Under the pieces are notes generated by a model. That model ran no database searches. It had not been told where the DNA came from and was given only the letters and a program-made list of their open reading frames with translations. Positions 36,901-50,700 of a stretch of 64,000 nt of DNA are shown here, piece by piece; the stretch's first letter is position 1, and every line of letters starts with the position of its first letter. A program made the position numbers and the translations under genes. Source of the DNA: Chlorops oryzae (taxonomy: Eukaryota > Arthropoda > Insecta > Diptera > Chloropidae); NCBI GenBank assembly GCA_020466095.1, contig CM035807.1:34972039-35036038 (forward strand), given 5' to 3'.

Positions 36901-39900
36901 TTTTTTTGTCCGCCGCATATGGCATATGTATCGAGGATTAACATCAGTTTGCCGCGGCATGCCCGGTTGACAGTAAGACAAGTAGAGGAAAAAAGAGGAA
37001 AAATCTTGAAATGCTCATATTTCCGTACGCTCCATTTTTAACAAGTATAAATGTCTCCTCATACGAGCTTCGAGTGGCTCCTTATATGAGCGCTCATATT
37101 TTTGTGATGTGGTCAGTTAGTTGGGGATTTATATACAGAAAATTGATTCCACTATTTGCTTAAGTTTTTTTTATATACATATATATATATTTTTTTTGCA
37201 TTTAATTCTATATTGATTTTGCGGCTTAGTGAGCATTGCTCTCGGAATATTGTCTTTTATAAGCCAATCAGGGACTTTAAATTGATTGCAATGCTACTGC
37301 AAGGATAGGTTTTATTAAAAGGAGAGCAAAAAAAAAATATTTTCCAAAAATATGTACGTATTGTAAAAACGATTTCTCGCTTGGAGGACTCACTTGTCAA
37401 TACTTGGCTCTCTTAAAACTACAGTCATAAGCTCAAGAGCAAACTAAGACAAAAGATAATAGTAATACCCATTTAATACTGAGTAATTGTGCCTGTTTGT
37501 CAAAGCGCTCTTTAAGTGAGGCCCTGAAAAATCCATATTTCACAATATCACAATCACTTTTTAACGCATATACCTTCTAATCACTGATTGGAAAAAAAGA
37601 GTCACTCAGATTGTCTATCTACAATCGTTTTACGTCAAGAAAATATCCCTTTTTAACTCTGATTCCAATAAAAAATAAGCTTATCAATAGAACCCTTCTA
37701 CAATGACATTGTCTTAAAGAAGTAATGCGGAACTACTTCACCTAAATGCTCACATGAAATCATTGATGCCTTTGACCTTAAGCAAATATATATCTACTGG
37801 GTTTGCCTTTAAGTATCATCTCTACAATTTAAATAAGTGAGGAAATGATAAAATATACTGTACTTTTTTAATCAAGAAACTTGGCTAAGTGAGAAACCAC
37901 TATTAGGGAAAAAGAGATGACGTCCCCTCGAGATTTCGTTTACCCAGGATTGACTGTTTTTCATACATTCGTATAAGATCGAAGAATCCAAAAAAATAAG
38001 TACCTACTCCGTTCAAGTAGCAACAGAAGAGTTTTTTCTATATGTTCCTCTCACTTGCTTTGAAATAGACACAAATGCTTGACTAATTTGAGACTCAATA
38101 GCCATTTAAGCTGAATGCTACGATTCAATAAACGAATTTAATGAAGCCATTATTTGAAAATACAAATACGAATAGAAATAAAAATTCTTCGCAATGAACT
38201 CAAAGAGTCCTCAACAAATTGAAAAGACATTTTTCTGCTTAACTAAAACTTTCAATCCTTCGTACTCTTGACAGCCTTGCTGAATTGTATAATGTCATTT
38301 TGAATATTCTATTAAAGAATCCAACTGGTGCCGCACATGACTGTTACAGATAAGAAATTTTAATGGAAATCTTCGTTAAAGAATTTAAAAGATTTCAACT
38401 TTGATAAGTTTAAGGTTTCTCCGATTCGGAAAAGTTGTCTGATTGCTTCGAATCGTACGTATGTAAGTATATATGGAAACCTTCGTGTGGTTGTAGGAAA
38501 TTGCAGGAATTTCTTTTTATGACTTTTATAGAATATAATTACACATATTCACATTCAACTTGGAGAGTTAAGCCTATTGAGTGCATAAAGTTGAAATTGT
38601 GAAAATAATTTCATTGCAAAATACTTAAATAAAATAAGTTTTTTTCTTTTCCTTTGGAACTCCCATTGCGAGCATGAACGTGAATATTGTTCGTTGAAAT
38701 AAATGGCGACCACCACAATTCAAATGAATTCCATTTATTTTCTGTTTCTGTGCATCTAATCCTTTGTTAACTCAGACTAGAAAGGATGGGGCGCAAAAGA
38801 GGATCTGTGTGAAAAACTATCTTGCAAACGTGCTCAGCTGCAGTGAGATAATTTTTTTAAGTTGTTCTCATTCAGCACGCTTTAATATGTTTGCATGATG
38901 GATCCTCCATGACAATGGGACGATTCCATTCCGGATAGTTGAGAATCTACGCAGCTAAGACGTGAAAGCTAACCGAGACAACCACGTAAATAGCCTTGTC
39001 AGCAGCTGTGCAGCATTCGAATGTGGTTGAAATGCGTTTTCATGATGAAACTTATTTTGTTCAACGATTATTTTCTCGAATGCGATGTGAAAATTTCCTT
39101 CCAATTTCCATTCGAAAGTTCCAAAGAAATGTCGAAAGATGTCTTCAGAAAACGAAGGAGAGAAAAAAAAAGCCAGTTCGATTTATATTTTTCCTTTACC
39201 CAAATCTTCGAAAATTCATATCGCTCACATAAGTAGGTACAAATACGATATAGAGGGAGAGGAGGGAGAGGTGAAAATTCTATTTGAAATCCTGAAATTG
39301 AAATTGAGCCAGAGAAAATTTCCATACTTACGTAGCCTGACAGTACAGCACGTCATTCAAAATGAAAGGCCAGACACATTTGAAAAGGTCACTTTACTCA
39401 AAGCTTCTCACTCATTTACATGATGAGGCCAACATAAAATGGAAATAGCGAAAGAGGCGACAAAAAGCAATGAGAACTTTCCCAATAAAAGTGCCTATTG
39501 ATGTCGGTTTCTCAAGTGCTCATTACATAAGTCAAACGCGAGAAATTACAACGGGGAAAGTATGAAAGAAAGAAAAAACCGAAAAAAGAAAATAGAATCT
39601 GAGAAGACATACTTACGACGGACCTAGAAATTTGCTGTAGGAAGGAAAAAGTGAATGAATCAGCGAGTGAATGAAGAAAGGCACTTGATTGACTTAAAAC
39701 CGGAACTTGAAGTGCGCTTTTACGGAAACAGAAATTATTCAAATTACGCACTCAAAGCGAAAGCTAAAAGCACTAAAATTGATTAAAAAATTGAACGGAG
39801 AAAAACGAAAATGCGAGATGTGAAGGGAAACACTCAAAGAAAAGTTAATGTAATGCAATAACAAAATTATAATTTGCCATTCTTTTACTTCTTTCACTAC

Positions 39901-42140
39901 ATTCGCTTCTTTCGCTCTTTTCTTCGTTTTGTCCTTTCATAATTTTTGCAGTACCTTTCGTCAAGTTGATTAATTAGGGCCATCAATGCTATACCGCATT
40001 CCAAAATATTTTTCTTTCGCTTTCCCCCGAAGCGCTCGCAAATTAAAAGCATTTAAGGCAAATTGGATTAAACGAGCGTCCACTTGTGTGTGATGAAATT
40101 GCATACAGGATATTAATATGGCCACCGGATAAAATTAATACAATTTACCGCAAGACCTAGTGTGATGGCAGTCAGTAGCAATCGTGGTCGATGGACGCGT
40201 GAGAAATTGGGGATTTACTCTGAAATTGTTTGCTGGCATTACACTTAAGGAAGCGGGAGCTCCAATTAAATATTGATCTTTGTCATACGAGATACAATAA
40301 ATTGCAACAATTTTCTCGCATTGTAAAACTTTTGATGGAATTATGCATATAAAGAAGAATTGAATGCAATTAATTGTTTGTTTTGTTATTTCGTCCTCTG
40401 ATCGCATTAAGGATTTAAGCTTATTTATTTTAACTGTGAAAGAAATATTCTCTTGGAAAAAGCTAGGGCTACTCCGGAGGTACTCGCAAAATATTCTTCT
40501 CAAATTTGAAGGGTGTAGCACTTTAAACACAGATCAATGCAAAACATTTAATTTGCGTCGATTATTGGCTCTCTATCTTCTATGGTCTCTATCTTGAATA
40601 TCCTTGGTAAACCAGTTTTTTTAAAGAAATTTTTAAAAAATCACATCTCTGACATTAGTAAGGACAAATAACAATTCAAACCCCCAAATATTGAAAAATC
40701 ATCAGGAAATTTCATAAAAAAAAGTTTTCAGACGATTTTGCTACAATCAATACATGCTCCGGTGGAAAGATATTTTTTTATAATACATTTTTGTTTGTTA
40801 CAGAAATGATACCACTTAGCAGAAATACACCAAAATAGAGTTTTATGTCAAGATTCAGTTTTATTATAGTCCTCACGCAACATCCTTAAAAATTCCAATA
40901 TTAAAAAAATGTTGCATACTTCGCGGGTGTGTCTGTGATTGATATGCACCAAAATGGTTTTTTCGTGTGGTAATATTAGGTGCATTTATGTTATATACAA
41001 TTGATTAATATTATTTTTCATCTGCCATCGAGTTGTCCTTGTCCCACTAAATTCCATAATTACTCAAAGGCAGGACCGTTTTTGGTGAATTGGAACTAAA
41101 CTGTCTAATTTTGCTACTACAAAATATATCCCCTCATTTAGGTTCTTTGGACTCTTGCCAAAATTCAGCGAATATTAAAATTTTGTACTGTTCATTTCGA
41201 CCACAGCAGATTGGTTTTTAAGTAATACCCCTATATTCGCAAGAGTGCATTAAAAACTCTTTCCACTATTTTTTGCCAATATTATTTTATTCAAATTAAA
41301 TTTTCTTGTCCTTCTCACAATCGAATACATTCCGCTTCCATCGCAATTTTCAATTTTGAAGAAGCACTCGAGCGCGAATGTTCCTCATTGCATTCGGAAT
41401 ACCAACTCTCATGACTGACAGTTTAATGGAACGAAAAATTATGCGCTTTGTCGTCGATATTATTGTAAGTGGAAAGCTAAGGGGAAATAAAATGGCATCG
41501 CCAGCCATTTTAAACAGCCATAGTAAGCGCTATGCTTACTACACTTAGGCATTCAGCATATCTTCAAAAACGGATGGAAAAAAGAACTCCGAAATTATTG
41601 GGACTGCAAGTGACAATAACAACAAGAAGAACAACAACAATGACAGCAACAACGAAAATGAAAACGAAATGAAAGCTACAAAAAGCATGAAAATATAAAG
41701 TGACTTCAACGGGAAATGCTTTTAAAATATGACAAAAGGGAAAAGCTTGTTCATGGCTGAAAATGGCATAAAAATTGGTAAAAAAAAAAGGGAAAAATCT
41801 TTTACGAAAAATGTCAGAAAAACGCGAACTGAATTGCCAAACAATTGGCATTTCAAAACACACACAAAAAAAATAAATCGAGAAAAAATTTCGACGGTAT
41901 TTAGAAAAATAGCAATCAAACGAGGTATGCGCGTGCTTAATCGCGCAGAAAAATATGCAATGAAAATTTTATGCCATTGCCACATTCGCTACCCCCGAAC
42001 TCGATTTCGGCGGTAAAAATGTAAATGTAGCATATACATACATACATATATTCTATGATGGATTTTTCAAAAAAATATTTTCAATATGACTTTTGTAGGT
42101 AAAATAAAATAACAATTTATTCGGCAAAATTGAGTTACAA
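33982..42140. other. AT-rich non-coding stretch, 8 kb
   Basis: I can support no gene or transposon here. Frames up to 131 codons occur (34722-35120 on both strands, 40135-40530 minus), but they are composition-driven and often overlap on opposite strands. A GA-rich tract lies at about 35844-35890. T-runs occur at 36888-36908. This is the longest quiet part of the window. Confidence 0.5.
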
Positions 42141-42797
42141 ACAAGTAAGGGTGTTATAGTCAGGCGAGCCTGACAATAGAATACCCGACACAGATACACA
42201 TGTTCGAATAATTTTTAATATCAAGAGGTGTTCAAGGCCATAAGGGGCCCCATATACCAACTTTTTTTAATTTATTTATGAAAACCGCCCCTTTGCCACG
42301 CCCACTTTTCCAATTCTTTTAATCGGAGGCTTAAATTTACGCTCAAATTCTACGTTTCATTGAAATATTTCGAAAAAGTCGATTTTGGGGCAGTTTTGAG
42401 ATTTTTGTGACAGACCCTAGTACTGGAGGTACCCTAAAAATGGTCCGATCGGGTCCATTCTCGAACTTGTCCTTACTCATGTCGCCGTGAGCACGCATAC
42501 CAAATTTTGTCAAGATAGCTCATCTCCTTCGATAAGAAAACTGTATACAAACAGACGGACAGACAGACGGACAGACAGACGACGACAGACGGACAGAGAC
42601 GGACAGACAGACGGACAGACAGACGGACAGACAGACGGACAGACAGACGGACGGAAATGTCTAAATCGAATCTCCTGGTGACGCTGATCATTTCTATATA
42701 TAGTTTGTATGGTCTATCTCGACTGGTTCTGGGTGTTACACACAATCACACAAATGTCAATATACCTTCGACACAGAGTGTGTCGGGTATAAAAAAA
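42141..42797 (-). mobile_element. Helentron-like (HINE) family A, near-complete
   Basis: Read on the minus strand, the element begins TTTTTATACCCGACACA with a 5' hairpin (CGACACA/TGTGTCG), holds a (GTCY)n microsatellite (plus 42551-42655), then a subterminal inverted copy TGTGTCGGGTAT, a perfect terminal hairpin GTCAGGCTCGCCTGAC (42159-42174), and ends near CCTTACTTGTTT. Subterminal inverted repeats, a 3' hairpin and a GTCY proto-microsatellite are the known layout of DINE-1/mini-me type Helentron-associated elements of flies. It is non-coding and moved in trans. Confidence 0.75.
42551..42655. repeat. (GACG/GACA)n microsatellite inside the HINE
   Basis: About 26 tetranucleotide units mixing GACG and GACA, i.e. 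(GTCY)n on the element's own strand. The reading frames over it (Asp/Arg/Thr repeats) are artefacts. Confidence 0.9.
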
Positions 42798-42992
42798 CGC
42801 TTCCGCATAAATAATTTTTTTTTTTTTTTTGGGAGTTGTAATTCAATTTTGTTGTTCCACAAATTTTTTTAGTAAGGTGAGGTCACCTTAAGTGGAATGT
42901 CGCTTAGAATGGACCACTTGAATGTTTACTATGTATTGTGACAGTTAAAATGTCAAACTAACTGACTTACAACCATCGAGTTATTTTTCGCA

Positions 42993-44137
42993 TATTTATA
43001 CACACGTAACGGGTATATTAGTTTTGAGCAGAATCAAAATTGTAAAGGGGGAAATAGGCTCTGAGTAAAACATTTATATAGAAATGATAGGATCAAAAAC
43101 TAATCGATTTAAAACATGTCTCTGTTCGTTCCGTTCGAATCTCTCTGTCCGTCTTCAGACATTCCGATCGTATCACTGTCAGACTTTCTCTTGCGAAACA
43201 GTGGACCAAATACAAGTACGAAATTCATGGTCACACATGGTATTTTTTGGGAGTCACAGAGTATGCCATTCCTAACGTTAAAAATTTTTTTTGAACATCC
43301 GCTACTACGCCCATAAATGATTTTTTTGGAATGTTTTCAATAAATATGCTTGTAATTGCGAACCAGCTCAACAATTAAATTGATATTTGGTTCTGGAAAA
43401 TCTATGAAAAGGGATTCATATCCTGACAAAATATGACGCGCCTCCTCAAAAGCCCGAAAATTTAATTTTTGTCAACAAGAAATAAGGGTTATCGTAAAAT
43501 GTCCTTAGTTGAAAAGGCGTTAGAGTTTCAAATTGAAACCATTTAGGTTGACCAAGGCTAATATGAAAGGTTAGGATACTAAAAAATTTATGTAGGGCCA
43601 CCCAGGTGCCACCCTCACAAATTACGAAGAAGTATTTCTAATTCGAAGTAAAAGGCGTAGACATCAAATAATGCAATCTATAGTGTCACCAAGGGAATGC
43701 AAAGGTGTAGGAATAATTTTTTTGTGGACCCGCCAATGCTCAGCCCACTAACGATTTGGATAGTTATAAAGGCTTGTAGAAGTCTTGAATTCGCAATCAT
43801 GAGGTTCGACTTCAAGTGCGAATGACAGCTGTACGGCCAAGAACATTACTTCTTGGCCTCGCTTAACTTGCACTACTGCCATCAAAAAGGTTATTTTTTC
43901 GTACTAGTCGGAAGTACATAAGGCGTATGAAAGCTGTCTTAATTCGAAGAGAGGCATAGTGAAATTCACCATATTAAAGGCGTATATGAAAGGTTAGGGT
44001 AAAAATTTAAGTTGCCACCACTGCCACGCCCACAAATTTGTAAAGCAAAACATAGTGCTCTAAAATAATGTCGGAGCCTGGGTATTTTCAAAGATCTGGA
44101 AGCATATGACCGACTTTATGCTATTCTTAATTGTTTT
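42993..44137 (+). mobile_element. Helentron-like (HINE) family B, expanded copy
   Basis: It shares with the element at 47376-48038 the 5' motif GGGTATATTAGTTTTG, the AGAAATGAT-AGGATCAAAAAC block, a decayed GTCY run (near 43115-43155), the TTGTAATTGCGAACCA motif and a 3' part reading CACTGCCACGCCCACAAAT then AACATAGTGCTC and GACCGACTTTA. The middle is longer than in the other copy (about 1.15 kb versus 0.66 kb) because a segment with AATTCG, AAAGGTGTAGGA and CGCC(A/C) motifs is repeated about three times. The 3' hairpin is degraded. Confidence 0.7.
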
Positions 44138-47100
44138 TTTTAAATTCTGCTTAAGAGATCAACAAGAGCTGACATTACCATCAACTACAATTGCATCCGA
44201 AAGAGTTTTATTTCGTTCTATTTCGATAGTGAACAACGTAAAAAACAATGCTTCTATTGTCCATCGTAAAGGAGCCCAATTGATATATGCGTGTAACATA
44301 AATTGAAACCAAGTCGCAAAACATTGCTAGCTTTTGCGAAGTCTTGGAAAGCTTGCCATCAATACGGGAGCCGATCAAGTTCATGCGAACATACGTTGCT
44401 TTACGAGCTTCAACAATACATTACTGCACAATCTATCACGCGCCTCAATTTTGTTGAGTAAATTGAATATGAATCGAATAAAGGATTTAATTTTGTCGTT
44501 ATTCGGGAAATTATTATGCCGTGATGAAAACTTGCCTTAATTGAAGATGACGCGTTATAGTGCAAATCCTTATTATTAAGTAGGCCGTAATCAAGAAATG
44601 AAAAAAAACAAAGGTTTGTTTTACTGATAAATAGACACATGGTGCATCCTAGGCTTTTCAATTTTATCAAAGCTTTATTCTTTAACGAACCAATTTGAGT
44701 CCAGGACATATATAAATCAAGATATTGGAATTATGATCAGCCGAATAGGAGTGCTATAAGGTGTAATTTTTATTTGTATTCCTTTAATATCTTGTCAAAG
44801 CTGGACATTGACCTTCAACTAAGCATTGGGATGATTCATAATGATTTTATTTATTTTATGAACCCATTCCGATACTTAACAGCCAGCCAGTTGAACGGTT
44901 AAAGAGCTTCTACATGTGCATAATCTGTAAGATGATTAATACTGTCACGGTACTAAACGAACGAAACTCTCCCTCGTTTCCGAACCTTGCTTACTACCAT
45001 ATGATACAATTCGAATGGTAGTATTTCTAAATTTAACGTAGCTATTCGGGGATGGTTTACAGTTATAAGTTCCGCTATAATGCCAGTTTGTCTACACAGT
45101 CAGGATATTTTTAGCCATACAAAATATTTCAAATCGTTACTGGTATAGTCTTATTGAGTTTCACAAAATGCTTAAATGCTTCGTCTTTTACGAATCAATC
45201 TGCGCACACAAAAATGCTTCAATCATAAGTTTCACTACATTTGTTGACTAATTTTTACACGTGATCACTATTCGAGTTCTTTTCAAAACTTTATTCATTT
45301 CAACTAGGCTTACGAGTGTTTAAGCAATGATGAAACTTTGCATTCACTTTAAGGTTACTAGGTTTGCCAAAATTCTGGTTCAATCAACTACTCTTTGGGT
45401 CTTCAATCGTTATCGCTTCGCATTCAACTTTACCATTCCTTTATAATTCTACCTATTTTTTTTGTGGCACAAGTAAAGCATATTTACAGTTCATTAATTC
45501 AAATCGTTTGGAAAATGCATTGCATTGGATTCATAGTGAAGAAATAAAAAAGATGATATTACTGTAGGTACGAGAAAATTGTCTATCGCGTTAAATTGTG
45601 AATACAAATGACAAAAAGATATTAATATTAAATAATCGGGAGGTAAAAATGAATTCAATTTGTTGAGAAAAATATTTTTAAAAAAAATTTTTTCAAAGCC
45701 TGTTGTTTAATACAAAAGGCGCTTATCAGCATTCAAACACACGCCACTGAAATGTCCTTGATGATGAAAAAAGAATATTAATAATAAATCGAACTTTAAA
45801 GGATATGAAATGAAATTCTCTCTCAATGTATTATATGAAATTTCGCATATTTAAGTCCTGCAGTTTCGATTGTGTGACATAATCAACCATTTGTCTCAGT
45901 TTTCCTCATTCTTCTTGCAGACTTCGGAGGGAGTCGAGTCCTTAACAACGCCAATTGTATATGAATTCAATAAAATAATAAACAAAAAAAGAAAAAGAAA
46001 AACCGGAAAAAAGGAAAAGTCACTCTTTCTCCTGCTGCTGACAATCCAACAGCTGCTTTGCATACCTAAAGTGCATTCAATTTTTCCGCGTTTATTTTTG
46101 CACCCCCGCTCTTCACCCGAACGCAATCCTTTGAGGGATCATGCATTTTATCACGACTTATTGTTGAGTGGTATTCTCTTGACAGCACAGCACAGTCGTG
46201 CAGTTGCAAGAGCTTGTAAAATTTCGAATTTCGCACTTAACTTTGTATATTTCTTTTGTACAAATTGCTGGAAATTGAAACTCTTGCTCACTACATTCCG
46301 ATGTTGATTTTTCTTCACTTTTCACAATTCCACAATTCGAAACTTCTACAAGCTATTTTCCTTATTTTCCCCCTCCAACTTGGGTTTCCCTTTGATTAAC
46401 TGACTAAATTCATTTACTTGTTTTTTAATGAATAATGTATCGTTTTTTTTTCATCATAATACTGCCACCTAAATTTGCATATCGCGCAAGGATAGCAAAT
46501 ATTCACAAGGATAACGACGCCGCCGTCGCTGCCGACTGCGACTTTGACGTTGGCTGCGGCTTTGTGGCGCGATACAAAATGCTGCTGTTGTGCATTTATT
46601 TAGTTCCGTCTTATTATGCTTCAGCTTCTGCTTATCCAATCGTTGCCATTTCACGCCATACAATATTTCTCCCTTTTATTTATTTTTTTTTCTCCACATT
46701 TTAAATGCTTATTTTCGCTCTCTCTTATCGGAAGCAAAAATTTCTGCACGACTGCATCAAAAAGTGCTTTTTAAATCATCATTTCAACTAGAAAATGTTG
46801 CACTCAATTTTGCACAGCTGAGTTGCTTTCCATGTTCCTTATTCAAACTTTACTTTACTTAACTTAACTTAGAGCTTAACTGGTGGTTGGTAGGAATGAG
46901 TAAAACATGACCAACTTCACTTTTAAATAAACTTTTGCCTTTAAAATACTTTTCAATACTCCTTTTCGTTCTGTGTATCGCTTTTTGCTTCATAGCTTCA
47001 TTTTTTTTTTTTTTTTTTTGTTCCAAAAACATTTTACAGTTCTCGTAATAAATCTTTATGGTGTAATGCTTCATTTAGAGAGTTTTTCATATCAAAGTGA

Positions 47101-47375
47101 AGAAAAAAAAATGTATTTATATTTCCCTTTTTACTCAAAGTTATGGTGATGAAATGAAAATGGTCTTGAGTCTAGACATAAAACGAACAAGAAGCAGTAG
47201 AAAGTGATGATCAAGAGCAACCTTTTTCTTTTAGTAATTTCAATTTTCGCTCTTTCATTACCTGTTGTGACCTTTTCAAAAGTTTTGCTTTTATTTTTTT
47301 TTAGGAGGGGGTCGGTCCTTGAACCATTTCGACGAAAAGTAATCTTATTTTTCAAAGTAATTTTATTATTGAAAT
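44138..47375. other. AT-rich non-coding stretch
   Basis: No gene is supported. A GC-rich island of about 70 bases sits at 46503-46575 inside an otherwise AT-rich frame (46435-46704). A T-run lies at 47002-47019. Nothing else is recognised. Confidence 0.5.
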
Positions 47376-48038
47376 TTTTATACCCAGCGTAAGCGGGGTA
47401 TATTAGTTTTGTGCGAATCTTGTAACAGGGAGAACTAAGCTCCGGAGATATAGACATATATATATAGAAATGATCAGGATCAAAAACTTTATCGATTTAG
47501 ACATGTCCGTCTGTCCGTCCGTCCGTCCGTCCGTCCGTGCGTGGTCGGATCTCCTCCGAAACGGCTGAACCAATCAAGTCAAAATTTGGCACACAGGTAT
47601 ATCGGGATCCGAGTATGATCCTAAGTAAAAATGGGAGACATCCGCCCACTGCCACGCCCACAAATGAATATAATGTGTTTTCAGTTAAATGCTTGTAACT
47701 TGCGAACCACTCAACACATTCCATTGATATTTGGTGTACTGGTAAACTACGAAAAGGGACATATCCTGGAAAAAAATGGACGCCGCCCTCCGTGAGCCAC
47801 GCCCACAAATAAGCCCACAAATAAGGACTTATCGTAACTTGTGACATAAAAGGAGTAGAAGCTTCAAATTCGCAACATAGGTTCAGCAAGGCGAATGAAA
47901 GGTGTAGGAAAAAATTTTATGTGGCCCTCCCACTGCCACGCCCATAAATAGAGAAGCAGAACATAGTGCGCTCATAACGTCGGGACGCTGGGTATTTCAA
48001 AGTCGGGCTTGACCGACTTTAGCTTTCTTACTTGTTTT
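47376..48038 (+). mobile_element. Helentron-like (HINE) family B, near-complete
   Basis: The element begins TTTTTATACCCAGCG with a 5' hairpin-like ATACCCAGC/GCGGGGTAT pair, has a (GTCC)n microsatellite at 47505-47538, and toward the 3' end a subterminal inverted copy ACGCTGGGTAT followed by the hairpin AAAGTCGG-GCTTGA-CCGACTTT (47999-48020) and a terminal TTCTTACTTGTTTT. The start TTTTTATACCC and the end CTTACTTGTTT are the same as in family A. The 130-codon minus-strand frame here is incidental. Confidence 0.8.
47505..47538. repeat. (GTCC)n microsatellite inside the HINE
   Basis: Eight GTCY units. This is the same structural slot as the GTCY run of family A at 42551-42655. Confidence 0.9.
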
Positions 48039-49739
48039 AAATTTGAATTTCATTATTTCGAGCACAATTTCGAAGAAATGTTCACTTCATTTCATACGAG
48101 TACCATCATCCTTTTGAATTTTTCTTGTAAGATTTTTTTTTTAAAGGATATTGCTCCTAAAGACAGAGGCGAGACCTGTTTTCTTAGGAAAGACTTTAAA
48201 CTTATGAGTAAGCTTTTTAGAGGTCTCTCGAGGCGTCCGTAGGGTAGTCGTGGAGTCGATGTGCTTTAACGTGGTATAATTCTTTGCTCCTCTCGAATTT
48301 TACGTTGTCGCTTTCATTTCCCTCAAGGTTGTTCCGCTAAATGGAATTCCGAAGGTTATTTAAGAAACGATTGACAAAATGTCAAATCAAGGATTAATCT
48401 TAAGGGATACAGTATGTCAGGCGAACGTTAGAAAATTAAGTCATCATTAGGATTGGGATTCATCTGATTAGTCTGAAGCCACGCGTCTATGTAAGTTTAT
48501 CACACGATAAAGAAAAAAAACCATTACCATTTGTGGAAGAAAAACGCATTTCCATGGAAAATCAATAAATTTTCTAGTTCAATGAAGGCAATAACGTGAA
48601 AAAGTAAGGGAAAAACGTGTTAACACATATACTGAAGACGACCATCTAAACACCCATAAGGCACAGCTACACACATCCATACCTATGTATGTATGTATTT
48701 GAACTTTCCCCTGCAAGAGATTTGAATTGTAAACAAACAACCGAACATACACAAGACCTGCCGGTGATTCCTCTTAGATGTGGTAAGTGCTTTAACATTT
48801 ACTGTCCAATAAATTTATACGCTTTCCATGCAAAAAGGTGAGCAAGAAAAACTCCTCGACAGTGCATTATTGCATTTCTTTAGCCTTTTCAAATGCGGGG
48901 CTTCGCCTTTGTTTCCTCCACATTTTCCTCATCGAATTATTTGTTTATTGGGGTAAATGAAGGCGTTTTTGAACTTTTCTTGTTGTTGTTTTTGTTTTCA
49001 CGCTTGTTCCGACTGACCCATGCATGCAGAGCCTTAACGTAATGGGAAGATTTATCGTTGCGTTCATGGTTTCAGCCCGTAGCACGAGGGGTAGGCGGCA
49101 GGAGGGCAGAAAAGCAAAACGCAAAAAAAGAGGGAAAGTATAGTTTCATTTTGGCCATTTGCCAGCATCGATTTTTTACCATTTTTCCAATTCGCCGTCA
49201 GTAACTGTCATTCTCTAAATTTGCTTCTTAAAGTGCTTTATCGTTCGTTCGCTAACAGTTGGCTTAATTCGCCATTTAAAGAGCAATTCAATGGAATTAA
49301 AGAGTCTTTTCTACAAAAAAGTTTTTTTATTTTTTACTTAAAAATTTTTTTTTCAATTTATTTATTCTGTGACGTATCGTTGTGAGTGTGCTCTCGGGGC
49401 TAATGGTCCTTCCAAATCGCGCTGAGTGTTAAAGTGCAATTTTATGTTCGTTTTTAATTAACCTTGCATGTCATTTAAAATTTCTTCGACAACTTTTGCG
49501 ATTCTTTCGCAAGGTTAGCTGTCAGTCTTGATTATAAGACGTTTAAAAATCTCCTTTCATGAGATTCTATATTCGGTTATTTAAAGGGGGAAGGGGGGGG
49601 ATTGTCGATTGAATAAATTTTTAAAACTTGAATGTCATTTTTCAATGCACTCTAATGAGATTTAATTGAATTATTTAGGACTATTAAATGAGGATTGAAG
49701 TGTCCTTCGAAATTTTTAATGAAGTTTTGTTCATAAATG
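48039..49739. other. AT-rich non-coding stretch
   Basis: No gene is recognised. There is a G-run near 49586-49600. Nothing else stands out. Confidence 0.5.
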
Positions 49740-50700
49740 AATTTATTTTAATTGAACTTATTTAAGTAAAATTAAATTAAATAAAAATTCATTTCATTTT
49801 AATTTTAATTTAATTTAAGTAAAATTAAATTAAATAAAAATTCATTTCAATTAATTAATTTAATTTAATTTAAATTTAATTTAAATTAATTTAATTTAAT
49901 TTAATTAATTTAATTTAATTTAATTTAATTTAATAATTAATTTAATTTAATTTAATTTAATTTAATTTAATTTAATTTAATTTAATTTAATTTAATTTAA
50001 TTTAATTTAATTTAATTTAATTTAATTTAATTTAATTTAATAATTTAATTTAAATTTAATTTAATTTAATTTAATTTAATTTAATTTAATTTAATTTAAT
50101 TTAATTTAATTTAATTTAATTTAATTTAATTTAATTTAATTTAATTTTAATTTAATTTAATTTAATTTAATTTAATTTAATTATTAATTTAATTTAATTT
50201 AATTTAATTTAATTTTAATTTAATTTAATTTAATTTAATTTAATTTAATTTAATTTAATTTAATTTAATTTAATTTAATTTAATTTAATTTAATATTTAA
50301 TTTAATTTAATTTAATTTAATTTAATTTAATTTAATTTAATTTAATTTAATTTAATTTAATTTAATTTAATTTAATTTAATTTAATTTAATTTAATTTAA
50401 TTTAATTTAATTTAATTTAATTTAATTTAATTTAATTTAATTTAATTTAATTTAATTTAATTTAATTTAATTTAATTTAATTTAATTTAATTTAATTTAT
50501 TAATTTAATTTAATTTAATTTATTTATTTAATTTAATTTAATTTAATTTTAATTTAATTTAATTTAATTTAATTTAATTTAATTTAATTTAATTTAATTT
50601 AATTTAATTTAATTTAATTTAATTTAATTTAATTTAATTTAATTTAATTTAATTTAATTTAATTTAATTTAATTTAATTTAATTTAATTAATTTAATTTA
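49740..50700. repeat. (TTTAA)n pentanucleotide satellite array
   Basis: From about 49866 the sequence is almost pure TTTAA repeats with scattered one- or two-base slips. The edge (49740-49865) holds two copies of a block with AAGTAAAATTAAATTAAA then AAATTCATTTCA, about 53 bp apart. The array ends at the direct-repeat element at 50701 and resumes in degraded form after 51052. Long arrays of this sort are prone to assembly collapse, so the true length may differ. Confidence 0.95.

Noticed and set aside
40135..40530. 131-codon minus-strand frame
   Set aside because: No domain, no supporting splice or promoter context; overlapped by a plus-strand frame of similar quality.
42473..42745. Repeat-protein-like frames (Arg/Leu/Ser or Asp/Arg/Thr repeats)
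   Set aside because: They translate the GACG/GACA microsatellite of the HINE on either strand.
45870..46307. 145-codon plus-strand frame
   Set aside because: No recognisable domain and residue usage follows the local AT-rich composition.
47497..47889. 130-codon minus-strand frame
   Set aside because: Lies wholly inside a Helentron-like element and reads through its GTCC microsatellite.
49866..50700. CRISPR-like or satellite array with spacers
   Set aside because: It is an uninterrupted pentanucleotide repeat in a eukaryotic genome, with no unique spacers.
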